Positions 53,780-62,684 of a stretch of 64,000 bases of DNA are shown here, one piece after another (position 1 is the stretch's first letter; each line of letters begins with the position of its first letter). The stretch is from Burkholderiaceae bacterium DAT-1 (GTDB taxonomy: Bacteria; Pseudomonadota; Gammaproteobacteria; Burkholderiales; Chitinimonadaceae): positions 62,001-126,000 of the forward strand of contig JAHRBI010000007.1 in the NCBI GenBank assembly GCA_019084025.1, read 5' to 3'. Made by a program: the position numbers and the translations under genes. Below the pieces are notes generated by a model. The model was not told where the DNA came from. It made no database searches and saw only the letters and a program-made list of their open reading frames with translations.

Positions 53780-54006
53780 GTGCGAACCTATTTGTTAAGC
53801 GAAACGATTCGACAGTTTTAACATGGGATAAAACGAAATGAAAAAGTGAACTTGTATAGAATATAATTTTGGTTGCATTGTCGCCACCGCAGCACACACG
53901 CCGGATGATGCGCCGTAGGGCGCGGTTGAATGTCTAATCGTGTATAGTCGCGCGTTCGAGGCGTTTTCATGCCTGTGCTGATAGGCTTGGTCCCTTAGTC
54001 TGCTTC

Positions 54007-55275
54007 ATGGAACCTAATGATTTTATGGATGTAATGCAATTCACCCAGATATTTGTTGGCGCGGTGGCCATCAACATATTGCTGCAACTCTGGTTAAAAA
54101 CCAGGCACATCCGGCACATCAGTGCACATCGGGAGGCTGTTCCCGTTGCCTATGTCGGCAGCATCGATCTCGAACAGCATCAAAAGGCGGCAGACTATTC
54201 CATTGCAAAGGCAAGGTATGCCCGACTCGCGCTGGTCTGGGAATCCGCACTTCTGATTGCCTTTACACTGGGCGGGGGGATTGCCTGGCTCGATAATGTG
54301 TCGCGTAGCATGCTGGGTGACGGGATTGCGGGCGGACTCGGGCTATTTGCGCTTCTGGGGCTGGCCAATGGGCTGCTGGATTTGCCGTTCTCTCTTTATC
54401 AGACATTTGTGCTTGAGACTCGATTTGGCTTTAACAAAGTTACCCCGGCATTGTTTGTCACCGACTTGATCAAAGGGACTTTGCTCGGTGCAGCAATCGG
54501 CCTGCCTTTGCTCTCGGTCGTACTCTGGCTCATGAGCCAGGCAGGCTCGACATGGTGGATCTGGACCTGGGGAGTGTGGACGGGATTTGGCCTGCTGATG
54601 ATGGCCATCTATCCAAAGTGGATCGCCCCCATATTTAACAAATTCTCGCCACTTGAAGATGCATCGCTCAAAACCCGTATTGACGCATTGCTGGTTAAGT
54701 GCGGTTTTCAGTCCAATGGCGTATTTCTGATGGATGGCAGCAAGCGCTCCAGTCATGGAAATGCCTATTTCACCGGCTTCGGTAAAACCAAGCGAATCGT
54801 ATTTTTCGATACCCTGATCGAACGACTGACGCCAGTCGAAATCGAGGCTGTGCTTGCACATGAGCTGGGACATTTTGCCTGCAAGCATATCGTGCAGCGT
54901 ATGGTCGTGTCGTATGTGCTCGGGTTTGTAGTGCTTGCCCTGATGGGCTGGATGAAAGATGCAAGCTGGTTTTATGCTGCGCTTGGCGTACCGCACCCGT
55001 CAACGGCCGCTGCACTGGTCTTGTTCTTCCTGGCCTTGCCGGTGTTTACCTTCCCGTTTGGCTGGATCGGCAGCTTTATGTCGCGCAAGCATGAATTCGA
55101 GGCGGACGCGTTTGCGGTTGCCCATTCGGATGGCGCAGCGCTGGAAAGTGGGCTGATCAAGCTCTATCGTGACAATGCATCCACGCTGACGCCTGATCCG
55201 CTGCATTCTCTTTTTTATGATTCCCATCCGCCTGCATCGCTGCGTATTGCGGCGCTGCGCGGAAGCAAACAATAA
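54007..55275 (+). CDS. M48-family (Ste24/CAAX protease-like) membrane metalloprotease
   Basis: A 422-residue integral membrane zinc protease. About seven hydrophobic helices surround the active site HELGHFACKHI (HExxH) at about residue 285, and the third ligand is in HEFEADAFA near residue 363. The N-terminal peptidase_M48_N region (ETRFGFNKVTP, PLLSVVLWLM) matches the Ste24 group. Bacteria lack prenylated CAAX substrates, so it is probably a membrane-protein quality-control protease. An alternative start is ATG 54025 (MDVMQF). It is followed 17 bases later by phhB. Confidence 0.9.
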   Translation: MEPNDFMDVMQFTQIFVGAVAINILLQLWLKTRHIRHISAHREAVPVAYVGSIDLEQHQKAADYSIAKARYARLALVWESALLIAFTLGGGIAWLDNVSRSMLGDGIAGGLGLFALLGLANGLLDLPFSLYQTFVLETRFGFNKVTPALFVTDLIKGTLLGAAIGLPLLSVVLWLMSQAGSTWWIWTWGVWTGFGLLMMAIYPKWIAPIFNKFSPLEDASLKTRIDALLVKCGFQSNGVFLMDGSKRSSHGNAYFTGFGKTKRIVFFDTLIERLTPVEIEAVLAHELGHFACKHIVQRMVVSYVLGFVVLALMGWMKDASWFYAALGVPHPSTAAALVLFFLALPVFTFPFGWIGSFMSRKHEFEADAFAVAHSDGAALESGLIKLYRDNASTLTPDPLHSLFYDSHPPASLRIAALRGSKQ

Positions 55276-55292
55276 AGCACAGGAGCGTACCT

Positions 55293-55607
55293 ATGTCTTT
55301 GGTAAATGAACGTTGTGGCGCTGTCGTACCGGCACTGGATCAGGCTGGCATTGAAGCGTTACTGAAGGAAGTGTCCGGCTGGGCGTTCGAAGGCGGCAAA
55401 ATCGTCAAAACTTTCCGTTTTGCCAACTATCACGAGTCTGTGGCCTTCGTGAATGCAGGCGCATGGATTGCCAACAAGGAAGATCATCACCCCGAAGTCT
55501 TCCTGACCTACAATACTGTGCGCGTGGCGTTTGATACGCACTCCTGCAATGGCATCAGCCGCAATGATTTCATTTGCGCCGCCAAATACGACGCACTGGT
55601 AGCTTGA
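55293..55607 (+). CDS. phhB: Pterin-4a-carbinolamine dehydratase
   Basis: Dehydrates 4a-hydroxytetrahydrobiopterin to recycle the pterin cofactor of phenylalanine hydroxylase. The 104-residue protein has the family signature DHHPEVFLTYNTVRVAFDTH (His-His-Pro) and an N-terminal WAFEGGKIVKTFRFANY strand. GGAG lies close upstream (ACAGGAGCG). No phhA is in the window, so the role may be more general (for instance molybdopterin or pterin housekeeping). The rsgA start lies three bases after its stop. Confidence 0.93.
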   Translation: MSLVNERCGAVVPALDQAGIEALLKEVSGWAFEGGKIVKTFRFANYHESVAFVNAGAWIANKEDHHPEVFLTYNTVRVAFDTHSCNGISRNDFICAAKYDALVA

Positions 55608-55609
55608 TC

Positions 55610-56491
55610 GTGTCAGTGGTGCGTGCGCGGGTGGTAGAAGGTCATGGTAAGTCCTTTATCGTGGAAGTGGAGGGCAGCACGCGCTACATCGCGACTGCTC
55701 GCAAGAAAAAGACCGACTTTGCAGTGGGTGATCATGTCGAAGTACTGATTTCTAATGCAGAGCAGGCTGTCATCGAGTCGGTGCTGCCGCGCACCAGTCT
55801 GCTCTATCGCTCCGATGAGTTTCGCGAGAAGCTCATCGCCGCCAATGTGACCCAGATCGGGATTGTGCTGGCTGCCGTGCCTTCATTCTATGAAGAGCTG
55901 CTGAGCCGCTGCCTGATTGCCGCCGAAGATGCGGGCATCCGTGCACTCATCGTATTGAATAAGTGTGATCTGCCCGAGACAGAAGCAGTGCGTCCTTTGC
56001 TGGCACCCTATGTGGCTATGGGCTATCCATTGGTTGAGATCAGTGCGGCGCAAAATATCGACCCCATCCTGCCGTACCTGAAAGATCAGGTCACCGTGCT
56101 GGTTGGACAAAGCGGGATGGGTAAATCTACGCTCATCAACGCCTTGCTGCCCGAAGCGTGTGCCCGGACGAACGATATTTCCGTCGCGCTCGATTCCGGC
56201 AAGCACACCACCACGCATGCGACCCTGTATGGGCTGTCTGCGGGCGGCGAGCTGATTGACTCGCCCGGTTTGCAGGCATTCGGTTTGCGCCATCTAAAGA
56301 TTCAGGACGTGATTCACCTTTTCCCTGAGTGCCGAGAGCTGGCTGGCGGGTGCCGTTTTTCCAATTGCCGCCATGATCGCGAGCCTGACTGTGCCGTGAT
56401 TGCTGCGGTCGAGCAGGGCAGCCTGCTGCCGCAGCGTCTGGCGCTGATCCGCGCACTGCAGGCCGAATCTGGCGATAACAAGCGCTACTGA
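55610..56491 (+). CDS. rsgA: Ribosome small-subunit-dependent GTPase RsgA
   Basis: Late 30S-subunit maturation GTPase. It is circularly permuted as expected: an N-terminal OB fold (RVVEGHGKSFIVEVEGSTRY), then G4 NKCD, G1 GQSGMGKSTLINAL near 180 and G3 DSPGLQAFGL, ending in a zinc finger (CRELAGGCRFSNCRHDREPDC) that binds the 30S subunit. I place the start at GTG 55610 (MSVVRARVVEG, 293 residues), just after phhB; the open frame continues into phhB, and a TTG at 55604 overlapping the phhB stop is the alternative. Confidence 0.94.
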   Translation: MSVVRARVVEGHGKSFIVEVEGSTRYIATARKKKTDFAVGDHVEVLISNAEQAVIESVLPRTSLLYRSDEFREKLIAANVTQIGIVLAAVPSFYEELLSRCLIAAEDAGIRALIVLNKCDLPETEAVRPLLAPYVAMGYPLVEISAAQNIDPILPYLKDQVTVLVGQSGMGKSTLINALLPEACARTNDISVALDSGKHTTTHATLYGLSAGGELIDSPGLQAFGLRHLKIQDVIHLFPECRELAGGCRFSNCRHDREPDCAVIAAVEQGSLLPQRLALIRALQAESGDNKRY

Positions 56492-56567
56492 CAGCAAGGG
56501 GTGTGCTACATGCCTGATCGAAAAATCAGGCGCTTGCACATCTTCTGTCGGTCTGCGAGTCCTTGAT

Positions 56568-56597
56568 TTGTCAGCAAAAAGAAAAGCGTTGTATAAT
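56568..56597 (+). promoter_or_regulatory. Sigma-70 promoter for the rpsU-dnaG-rpoD operon
   Basis: TTGTCA (56568-56573) and a perfect TATAAT (56592-56597) with an 18-base spacer. The start point would be about 56603-56605, only a few bases before the terminator-like hairpin. This is the best -35/-10 match found in the window. Confidence 0.75.
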
Positions 56598-56607
56598 CGT
56601 GGTTCAC

Positions 56608-56630
56608 TCGGGCATCCGCCCGAATTTTTT
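56608..56630 (+). terminator. Terminator-like hairpin in the rpsU leader
   Basis: TCGGGC (56608-56613) pairs perfectly with GCCCGA (56618-56623) around ATCC, followed by A and then six T. It lies between the strong promoter and the rpsU ATG at 56666, so transcripts of the operon must read through it. It could be the rsgA terminator, an attenuator of the macromolecular synthesis operon, or both. Confidence 0.72.
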
Positions 56631-56665
56631 AATAACCTTTCTTTTAGAAAGTAGGATTGATATCC

Positions 56666-56878
56666 ATGCCTAGCGTACGCGTCAAGGAAAACGAGCCGTT
56701 CGAAGTGGCCATGCGCCGTTTTAAGCGTTCTGTGGAAAAGACTGGCCTTCTGACCGAACTCCGCGCTCGCGAGTTCTACGAAAAGCCAACCACCGAGCGC
56801 AAGCGCAAGCTCGCTGCGGCCGTGAAGCGTCATTACAAGCGCCTGCGCAGCCAACAGCTGCCGCAAAAGCTGTACTAA
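56666..56878 (+). CDS. rpsU: 30S ribosomal protein S21
   Basis: A 70-residue basic ribosomal protein needed for translation initiation. [20 protein letters not shown] and the basic helix [20 protein letters not shown] are diagnostic. ATG 56666 (MPSVRV) is the family start, with AGGA eight bases upstream; an in-frame TTG three codons earlier is rejected. It is first in the macromolecular synthesis string rpsU-yqeY-dnaG-rpoD. Confidence 0.97.
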   Translation: MPSVRVKENEPFEVAMRRFKRSVEKTGLLTELRAREFYEKPTTERKRKLAAAVKRHYKRLRSQQLPQKLY

Positions 56879-56901
56879 GACGCTTCCCGCGTAACTTCGC
56901 A

Positions 56902-56938
56902 CACAAGGCCGCGCAAGAGTCATCTTCGCGGCCTTGTG
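56902..56938 (+). other. Long hairpin between rpsU and yqeY
   Basis: CACAAGGCCGCG (56902-56913) pairs perfectly with CGCGGCCTTGTG (56927-56938). Inside it AAGA pairs with TCTT around GTCA with one bulged C, giving about 16 pairs. It lies 23 bases after rpsU. No T-run follows, so it is not a standard terminator. In E. coli the equivalent rpsU-dnaG gap holds terminator T1, so this may control distal expression or mRNA processing. Confidence 0.7.
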
Positions 56939-57133
56939 CTATTAATGCCTGCTTCCGATTCGCGATTGTGACCACATAGAGTGTGGCCATTGTTGCCGGG
57001 GCAGTGAAAGCGCTATCATCAGACGTCTTCTGACACTCGGGCTGACCGTCATCTATCGGTCGGCCTTTGCTTTTGCAATCAAATGCGTGTGTCCGAGCCT
57101 CTTCTTCCATTCCGAGTATTCACGAGAATCGCC

Positions 57134-57574
57134 ATGAGCCTGAAAGAACGAATTACCGAAGACATGAAATCCGCCATGCGTGCCAAAGATACCGCGCGCC
57201 TGGGTACCATCCGCCTGCTGCTGTCGGCCATGAAGCAGCGTGAAGTGGACGAGCGGATCGAGCTGTCCGATGCGGATATCGTTGCGATTGTCGAAAAGGA
57301 AGTAAAGAAGCGTCGTGACTCGGTGACGCAATATGAAGCAGCAGCGCGTCAGGATCTGGCTGACATTGAAAAAGCGGAAATCATCGTACTGCAGGATTAC
57401 ATGCCGCAGCAAGCTGATGAGGCTGAAATTGCTGCTGTGATTGATGCAGCGGTGGCTGCACATGGTACGACCGTGGCCGTGATGGGCAAAATCATGGGCG
57501 AGGCAAAGGCCAAGCTTGCCGGTCGAGCTGATATGTCCAAGGTGTCAGCTGCGATCAAGGCACGCCTGAGCTGA
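57134..57574 (+). CDS. YqeY/GatB-tail-domain protein
   Basis: A 146-residue helical protein of the YqeY family, related to the tRNA-binding tail of GatB amidotransferase. Family pieces are LKERITEDMKSAMRAKD, TIRLLLSAMKQREVDE, KRRDSVTQYEAAARQDLAD and GKIMGEAKAKLAGRADMSKV. I chose ATG 57134 as in relatives; the open frame before it is non-coding. It sits between rpsU and dnaG with a 4-base gap to dnaG, a common placement outside enterobacteria. Its role is unproven; tRNA or translation-related function is inferred from the fold. Confidence 0.93.
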   Translation: MSLKERITEDMKSAMRAKDTARLGTIRLLLSAMKQREVDERIELSDADIVAIVEKEVKKRRDSVTQYEAAARQDLADIEKAEIIVLQDYMPQQADEAEIAAVIDAAVAAHGTTVAVMGKIMGEAKAKLAGRADMSKVSAAIKARLS

Positions 57575-57578
57575 TTGC

Positions 57579-59426
57579 ATGGCCCGTTTGCCGGAAGACT
57601 TTGTTCAGGATCTACTTCATCGAGTCGACATTGTCGAAGTGGTGGAGCGCTACCTGCCGCTTAAGAAGGCAGGGATGAACTATGCAGCGTGCTGTCCGTT
57701 TCACAAGGAAAAGTCACCTTCTTTCACGGTCAGTCCAACCAAGCAGTTTTATCACTGTTTTGGCTGTGGCGCGCATGGCTCGGCAATTGGCTTTGTCATG
57801 GAGTACGAGGGCATCGGTTTTCAGGATGCAGCCCTCAAGCTGGCCGAACAGGTGGGCATGCAGGCGCCGAAAATGGAGACTTCTCCTGATGCGCCGCGCC
57901 AGCATGCGCGCCATGCCAGCCTGGTTGACCTGAATCGTGAGGCTATGCAGTTTTACCGCAACTCGCTTAAGGCATCGCCCCGCGCAATTGATTATCTGAA
58001 GCGACGGGGATTAAGCGGGCAGATTGCTGCGCGATTCGGCCTGGGGTTCGCCCCAGAGGGTTGGCATCCACTTGCTCAGGTTTTCTCCGACTATGCAACA
58101 CAGCCGGCATTGGCTGAAGTAGGGCTGGTGATTGACTCCGAGGATTCCGGTCGGCGCTACGATCGCTTCCGCGACCGAATCATGTTTCCGATCATTGATG
58201 GCAAGGGTGTTGTGATCGGCTTTGGCGGGCGCGTCATCGATAAGGGGGATCCGAAGTACCTCAATACGCCTGAAACACCACTGTTCCATAAAGGCTATGA
58301 ATTGTACGGCCTGCCACAGGCACGTCAGGCGATCCGCGAAAAGGGACGTGTGATGGTGGTGGAGGGTTATATGGACGTGGTAGCCCTGGCTCAGTTAGGG
58401 GTTGAATACTCGGTGGCCTCGCTGGGGACAGCCTGCACGCCGGATCACATCAAGAAATTACTGCGTCTGGCAGATGAGGTGGTGTTCTGTTTCGATGGCG
58501 ATGCTGCTGGCCGTAGGGCTGCGTGGCGCGCACTGGAAAACAGCCTGGGTCAGGTGAATGATGGCAAGCAACTGAATTTCCTGTTCCTGCCGGCCGAGCA
58601 TGATCCCGATAGCTATATCCGTGCATTTGGAAAGGATGCGTTCGAGTCCTTCATGGCGGAGCAGTCGGTGGGGCTCGTGGCATTCCTGACGCGAGAGCTT
58701 GCTTCTCAGTACGATCTGGGAGGGGATGCCGGCAGGGCGCAATTTCTGCATGCATCCAAGCCATTGGTCGAGCAGGTAAAGGCCCCGGCTACCCGTCTGT
58801 TACTGCGTAATCGCATTGCCGAAATGGCTGGTTTGGCCGGTGAGGATGCGGGTGAGTTGCTTGGTGTGCGCGCACCTGCAAGATCAAAGGAATCGTCGCG
58901 ATCGCGCGAATATGAGTCCGGCGGCGGTAAGTTTAAGGGCAAGAAAAAGCGCGACGGAGATCGCCCCCAGTGGGTGGAGCGTCGGCCGCGCACATCGACC
59001 GATTTGGGGCGTGAGCTCTTGCAGTTGCTTATGTTTGACCCCAACTATGCGTGGCAGATGCCTGAAATGGATGTGCCTGCGGAGTTAATGACGTCCAATA
59101 TCGATGCACTCTGGCAGGTGGTTGATCGTGTGCATCAACTCGGGCGCGCACCGCTGGGATCGCACCTGCTGGAAAGTTTCCGGGATGATGATGTGTATTC
59201 TCTTCTGGAGCAGGCGCTGAGTACCGGTGATGAGCACTACAGTAAGTCTGACGCAAAAGATGTAGCAAAGGCCTTTGCGGATGGATTGCAGCGTTTTCTT
59301 CTCCAGGTGGAGCGGCATATGGGCGAAATCCGCCGTCGCGAGCTGGAAGAAAAGGGCATTGCAGCCATGAGCGATGCTGAAAAAGATGAATACCGTCGCC
59401 TGGTCTTCCTTGCAGTTTCGGGGTGA
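57579..59426 (+). CDS. dnaG: DNA primase
   Basis: Synthesises RNA primers for replication. The 615-residue chain has the N-terminal zinc-binding domain (CCPFHKEKSPSF and FYHCFGCGAHG, three Cys and one His of the ribbon) at about 38-66. The RNA polymerase core has the TOPRIM motifs VVEGYMDVVALA near 260 and FDGDAAGRRAAW near 305. The C-terminal DnaB-binding domain comes after a charged linker at about 425-470 (SRSREYESGGGKFKGKKKRD). It is slightly longer than E. coli DnaG because of the linker. It starts 4 bases after yqeY. About 200 bases (59427-59628) separate it from rpoD; I see no gene there. Confidence 0.97.
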   Translation: MARLPEDFVQDLLHRVDIVEVVERYLPLKKAGMNYAACCPFHKEKSPSFTVSPTKQFYHCFGCGAHGSAIGFVMEYEGIGFQDAALKLAEQVGMQAPKMETSPDAPRQHARHASLVDLNREAMQFYRNSLKASPRAIDYLKRRGLSGQIAARFGLGFAPEGWHPLAQVFSDYATQPALAEVGLVIDSEDSGRRYDRFRDRIMFPIIDGKGVVIGFGGRVIDKGDPKYLNTPETPLFHKGYELYGLPQARQAIREKGRVMVVEGYMDVVALAQLGVEYSVASLGTACTPDHIKKLLRLADEVVFCFDGDAAGRRAAWRALENSLGQVNDGKQLNFLFLPAEHDPDSYIRAFGKDAFESFMAEQSVGLVAFLTRELASQYDLGGDAGRAQFLHASKPLVEQVKAPATRLLLRNRIAEMAGLAGEDAGELLGVRAPARSKESSRSREYESGGGKFKGKKKRDGDRPQWVERRPRTSTDLGRELLQLLMFDPNYAWQMPEMDVPAELMTSNIDALWQVVDRVHQLGRAPLGSHLLESFRDDDVYSLLEQALSTGDEHYSKSDAKDVAKAFADGLQRFLLQVERHMGEIRRRELEEKGIAAMSDAEKDEYRRLVFLAVSG

Positions 59427-59628
59427 CGCTGGTCAGGTCGCACTGTACCTGAATTCAGGCCGGGGCTACGCTGAATTCCATGCGAGTGACGGGAACAAAG
59501 TGGTGTGGATGTGGGTCAAAGCAGAACAACGCTTTGCTTTTCCACGGATTTTCAACCGGGAAATACCATGAGGATTGGTTTTGTGCTAATATTCACGGTT
59601 TACCCGTCTCAGCTTTCGAGAAAGAGAT

Positions 59629-61572
59629 ATGGCGGCTGATCAAGAACTCGATAAGTCCAAATCCGACACCAAGAAGGGCGATGGAGAACTTCGCCTGGAT
59701 ACTGAAGCGCGCAAGGCTCGCTTCAAGACACTGATCGTGCTCGGTAAAGAGCGCGGCTATCTGACATACGCCGAGATCAACGATCACCTTCCCGAAGATA
59801 TGCTCGATGCAGAGCAGATCGAAGGCGTGATCAGCATGATCACCAATATGGGCATTCAGGTTTACGATGAAGCGCCTGATGCCGAGCAGTTGCTCATGTC
59901 CGATGCAACCCCGGCGGTTGCAGATGACGACGCCGTTGAAGAGGCGGAAGCAGCACTGTCCACTGTGGACTCCGAATTTGGCCGCACCACTGATCCTGTC
60001 CGCATGTACATGCGCGAAATGGGAACGGTTGAGCTGCTGACGCGCGAAGGCGAAATTGAAATCGCCAAGCGTATCGAAGACGGCCTGAAGCACATGATTC
60101 AGGCGATCTCCGCATGCCCCACAACCATCTCCGATATCCTGGCGATGGTCGATCGTGCGCTGCTCGACGAAATCCGTATCGACGAAGTGATCGATGACTT
60201 CATCGACCCGAATGCGGTCGAAGAAGAAGAGCCTGTCGATCTGCCCGATCCGGAAGCTGAGGACGATGAAGCGATCTCCGATGGCGCGGATGAAGAGGAA
60301 GAGGACGAAGATGGCGGCGCTGCTGCGTCGAATGCCAACCTCGAAGAACTCAAGGCCAAGGCTGCCGAACATTTTGCGGTGATTCGCCAGTTGTTCGAAA
60401 AGGCTGTTGCTGCGCTGACTAAGGACGGCGTGCAGTCCAAGGAGTATCAGGAGCTGCAGGCTCAGATTTCAGCCGAGTTCTTGAAGATTCGCTTCTCTGC
60501 CCGTCAGGTTGAAAATCTGTGCGACAAGCTGCGTAATATCGTCGATGAGATTCGTGGCTTCGAGCGCGAGATCATGGACATCTGCGTGCAGAAGGTTCGT
60601 ATGCCGCGGGAACACTTCATCAAGGTGTTCCCCGGTAACGAAGATAACCTGGACTGGGTGCGTGGCGAAATTGCTTCGGGCAAGGCTTATGCAGTTGTCC
60701 TTGAGCGCTACCAGCACGCCATCATGGAGAAGCAATCCAAGCTGGCCGAGCTGCAGAAAAACGCACTGATCCCGATTCGCGATCTGAAGGAAATCAACCG
60801 TCAGATGAGCACGGGCGAAGCGAAGGCTCGCCGTGCAAAGCGCGAAATGATCGAGGCCAATCTGCGTCTGGTGATTTCCATTGCCAAGAAGTACACCAAC
60901 CGTGGACTGCAATTCCTGGATCTGATTCAGGAAGGCAATATCGGTCTGATGAAGGCCGTGGACAAATTCGAATATCGTCGCGGTTACAAGTTCTCGACCT
61001 ATGCCACCTGGTGGATTCGTCAGGCCATTACCCGCTCGATCGCCGATCAGGCACGCACCATCCGTATTCCGGTTCACATGATCGAAACGATCAACAAGAT
61101 GAACCGGATTAGCCGCCAGATTCTGCAAGAAACCGGTGTCGAGCCGGATCCGGCAACGCTGGCTGAGCGCATGGAAATGCCGGAAGAGAAAATCCGCAAG
61201 ATTCTCAAGATTGCCAAAGAGCCAATCTCTATGGAGACGCCGATTGGTGATGATGATGACTCCCATCTGGGCGACTTCATCGAGGATCAGAACAATATGG
61301 CTCCGGTTGATGCGGCGGTCTATGCCAGCTTGCGCGATGCAACTCGCGAAGTGCTGGATACACTGACCACGCGCGAGGCCAAGGTGCTGCGGATGCGTTT
61401 CGGTATCGAAATGAATACGGATCACACACTGGAAGAAGTCGGCAAGCAATTTGACGTGACGCGTGAGCGGATTCGTCAGATTGAAGCTAAGGCGCTGCGT
61501 AAGCTGCGTCACCCGACTCGTTCCGAGCGCCTCAAGAGCTTCGTGGACAGCCAGGGCGGCGGGGAAAGCTAG
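59629..61572 (+). CDS. rpoD: RNA polymerase primary sigma factor (sigma-70)
   Basis: Housekeeping sigma factor of 647 residues. Region 1.1 covers about 15-85 and region 1.2 includes [15 protein letters not shown] near 125. A long acidic non-conserved region covers about 185-255 ([18 protein letters not shown] onward). Region 2 has [20 protein letters not shown] near 455 (-10 recognition and melting), and regions 3 and 4 end in the helix-turn-helix [21 protein letters not shown] near 605-625. All conserved elements are intact. It is the last protein of the macromolecular synthesis operon, and a CAT-anticodon tRNA follows 65 bases later. Confidence 0.98.
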   Translation: MAADQELDKSKSDTKKGDGELRLDTEARKARFKTLIVLGKERGYLTYAEINDHLPEDMLDAEQIEGVISMITNMGIQVYDEAPDAEQLLMSDATPAVADDDAVEEAEAALSTVDSEFGRTTDPVRMYMREMGTVELLTREGEIEIAKRIEDGLKHMIQAISACPTTISDILAMVDRALLDEIRIDEVIDDFIDPNAVEEEEPVDLPDPEAEDDEAISDGADEEEEDEDGGAAASNANLEELKAKAAEHFAVIRQLFEKAVAALTKDGVQSKEYQELQAQISAEFLKIRFSARQVENLCDKLRNIVDEIRGFEREIMDICVQKVRMPREHFIKVFPGNEDNLDWVRGEIASGKAYAVVLERYQHAIMEKQSKLAELQKNALIPIRDLKEINRQMSTGEAKARRAKREMIEANLRLVISIAKKYTNRGLQFLDLIQEGNIGLMKAVDKFEYRRGYKFSTYATWWIRQAITRSIADQARTIRIPVHMIETINKMNRISRQILQETGVEPDPATLAERMEMPEEKIRKILKIAKEPISMETPIGDDDDSHLGDFIEDQNNMAPVDAAVYASLRDATREVLDTLTTREAKVLRMRFGIEMNTDHTLEEVGKQFDVTRERIRQIEAKALRKLRHPTRSERLKSFVDSQGGGES

Positions 61573-61637
61573 TATTTCAGGTGTTTGGCCATTTGATTTG
61601 CTTATGGCCTTCTGATATATTCCTCCCCTTCCTGTAT

Positions 61638-61714
61638 GGGCCTGTAGCTCAGTTGGTCAGAGCAGAGGACTCATAATCCTTTGGTCCAGGGTTCAAGTCC
61701 CTGCGGGCCCACCA
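61638..61714 (+). tRNA. tRNA-Ile2 (anticodon CAT, lysidine-modified)
   Basis: A complete 77-base cloverleaf with encoded CCA: acceptor GGGCCTG/CGGGCCC, D arm GCTCAGTTGGTCAGAGC, anticodon loop CTCATAA and T arm with GTTCAAGTC. Anticodon CAT could be Met or Ile2. C4-G69 and C5-G68, used by TilS to recognise tRNA-Ile2, are both present and favour an isoleucine AUA-reader after lysidine modification. Initiator features (three G-C pairs at the base of the anticodon stem, mismatched 1-72) are absent. Confidence 0.88.
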
Positions 61715-61729
61715 GTAGATTAAGCATTT

Positions 61730-61756
61730 AACCCGGTTCACTCGACCGGGTTTTTT
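61730..61756 (+). terminator. Intrinsic terminator after the tRNA
   Basis: AACCCGGT (61730-61737) pairs with ACCGGGTT (61745-61752) around a 7-base loop and continues into a six-T run. It lies 15 bases beyond the tRNA 3' end and closes the rpoD-tRNA transcription unit. Confidence 0.92.
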
Positions 61757-61806
61757 GCATTTCGACGGACTGGTTTGTGCAGCGTTCTGTGGTGATAATC
61801 ACTGCC

Positions 61807-61850
61807 TATAAAACAAATCAGGCGCATTCCTGCTGGAAGTGCGCCTGATT
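61807..61850 (-). terminator. Intrinsic terminator for the gene at 61889
   Basis: AATCAGGCGCA (61816-61826) pairs perfectly with TGCGCCTGATT (61840-61850). The stem extends as TTCC/GGAA with one bulged G around loop TGCT. Read on the minus strand it is followed by TGTTTTA, so it ends the 200-residue gene on that strand. Confidence 0.85.
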
Positions 61851-61888
61851 GATATCGGATGTCACCGTCTGGATTGCTTGACTGTGTA

Positions 61889-62491
61889 CTAGCGGTAAGA
61901 CTGCTGTCGAGCGACCCCTAGAATGGGAAGTGCCTCGATTGCACTGTGCAGGATTACCCGCGACTCATCGTGGCCTTTAACTTTTGTGAGCGCCTCAGTC
62001 AGGGCAAGCAAAGCCTGGCGCAGTTCGACTTCCGTATCTGCGTTGCCAATTCTACGGCGGAGTAGCATGCCTTTCAGGCCAAGATGCTGCTCGACGATGT
62101 TGCGCATGTCCATTGCAACTGCCTGCAGATGTTCCGGTAATTTGCTGGATACTTTGGATGCGGGGGTGGCAAGCTCTTCGTTGCTCGCAATGGTGTCTGC
62201 AATATCCATCTGTGCAGGCATCAGTTGCGTAGGCTCCCCCTCGGCAAGGATGGTAGGGGCATCATTGCCGTCAGAGACAAGCTCAATGAACTGCTGGCTG
62301 ATCAATTCGTCTACCAGGCTCTCATTGTTTCCAAGTGAGACTGAGAGAGTCTTGATCTCTTCAAGGGACTTGCTGCCGTCGATTTGCAGCAATAAGGTGC
62401 GCTTTCGCATTGGCAGCTTGTGTTCGCCCTCGCGAACTTGTAAAGCCGCAATTCCAGCATCGGTTTTGCGGAGCATGGTACCCACCTTCAT
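61889..62491 (-). CDS. Conserved-looking protein of unknown function
   Basis: Not recognised. The 200-residue soluble protein has no signal peptide. Residues 28-72 (KRTLLLQIDGSKSLEEIKTL onward, then VDELISQQFIELVSDG) look like a small winged-helix or PqqD-like wHTH. The middle (75-115) is acidic and low in complexity, and the C-terminus (118-195) is a helical bundle (LPEHLQAVAMDMRNIVEQHL). ATG 62491 (MKVGTML) is the longest plausible start, with an alternative at MLRKTD. It is divergent from the PrpR-like regulator over 193 bases and has its own terminator. No function is proposed. Confidence 0.75.
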   Translation of the reverse strand: MKVGTMLRKTDAGIAALQVREGEHKLPMRKRTLLLQIDGSKSLEEIKTLSVSLGNNESLVDELISQQFIELVSDGNDAPTILAEGEPTQLMPAQMDIADTIASNEELATPASKVSSKLPEHLQAVAMDMRNIVEQHLGLKGMLLRRRIGNADTEVELRQALLALTEALTKVKGHDESRVILHSAIEALPILGVARQQSYR

Positions 62492-62684
62492 TCTCCCCTA
62501 TATATCTTGTATTGTTACGTAGCCGCCAACATTAGCACAAAAGCATACTCCCGCTGTGAAATATTGGACAATAGGCGTAAAACTCGGCGCTTGTGTTGCA
62601 ATGCGACAAACAATGCTGAAGGGTTTGATTACGGCAGGTACAATTCAAGAATGAATCATCAATTCACATCTGAAATGAAATGGC

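Noticed and set aside
54343-54996. 217-residue minus-strand open frame opposite the M48 protease
   Set aside because: Antisense to transmembrane and HExxH-encoding sequence; no independent evidence for a gene.
60469-61512. 347-residue minus-strand open frame opposite rpoD
   Set aside because: It lies wholly antisense to conserved sigma regions 2-4, has no recognisable motif and no promoter or ribosome site; a composition artefact.
61638-61714. tRNA read as elongator tRNA-Met(CAT)
   Set aside because: C4-G69 and C5-G68 in the acceptor stem match the TilS determinants of tRNA-Ile2; Ile2 is preferred although modification cannot be seen.
61816-61850. Long palindrome considered as a mobile-element end or REP repeat
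   Set aside because: It occurs once in the window, follows a minus-strand gene and is trailed by a T-rich tract on that strand; an intrinsic terminator explains it.
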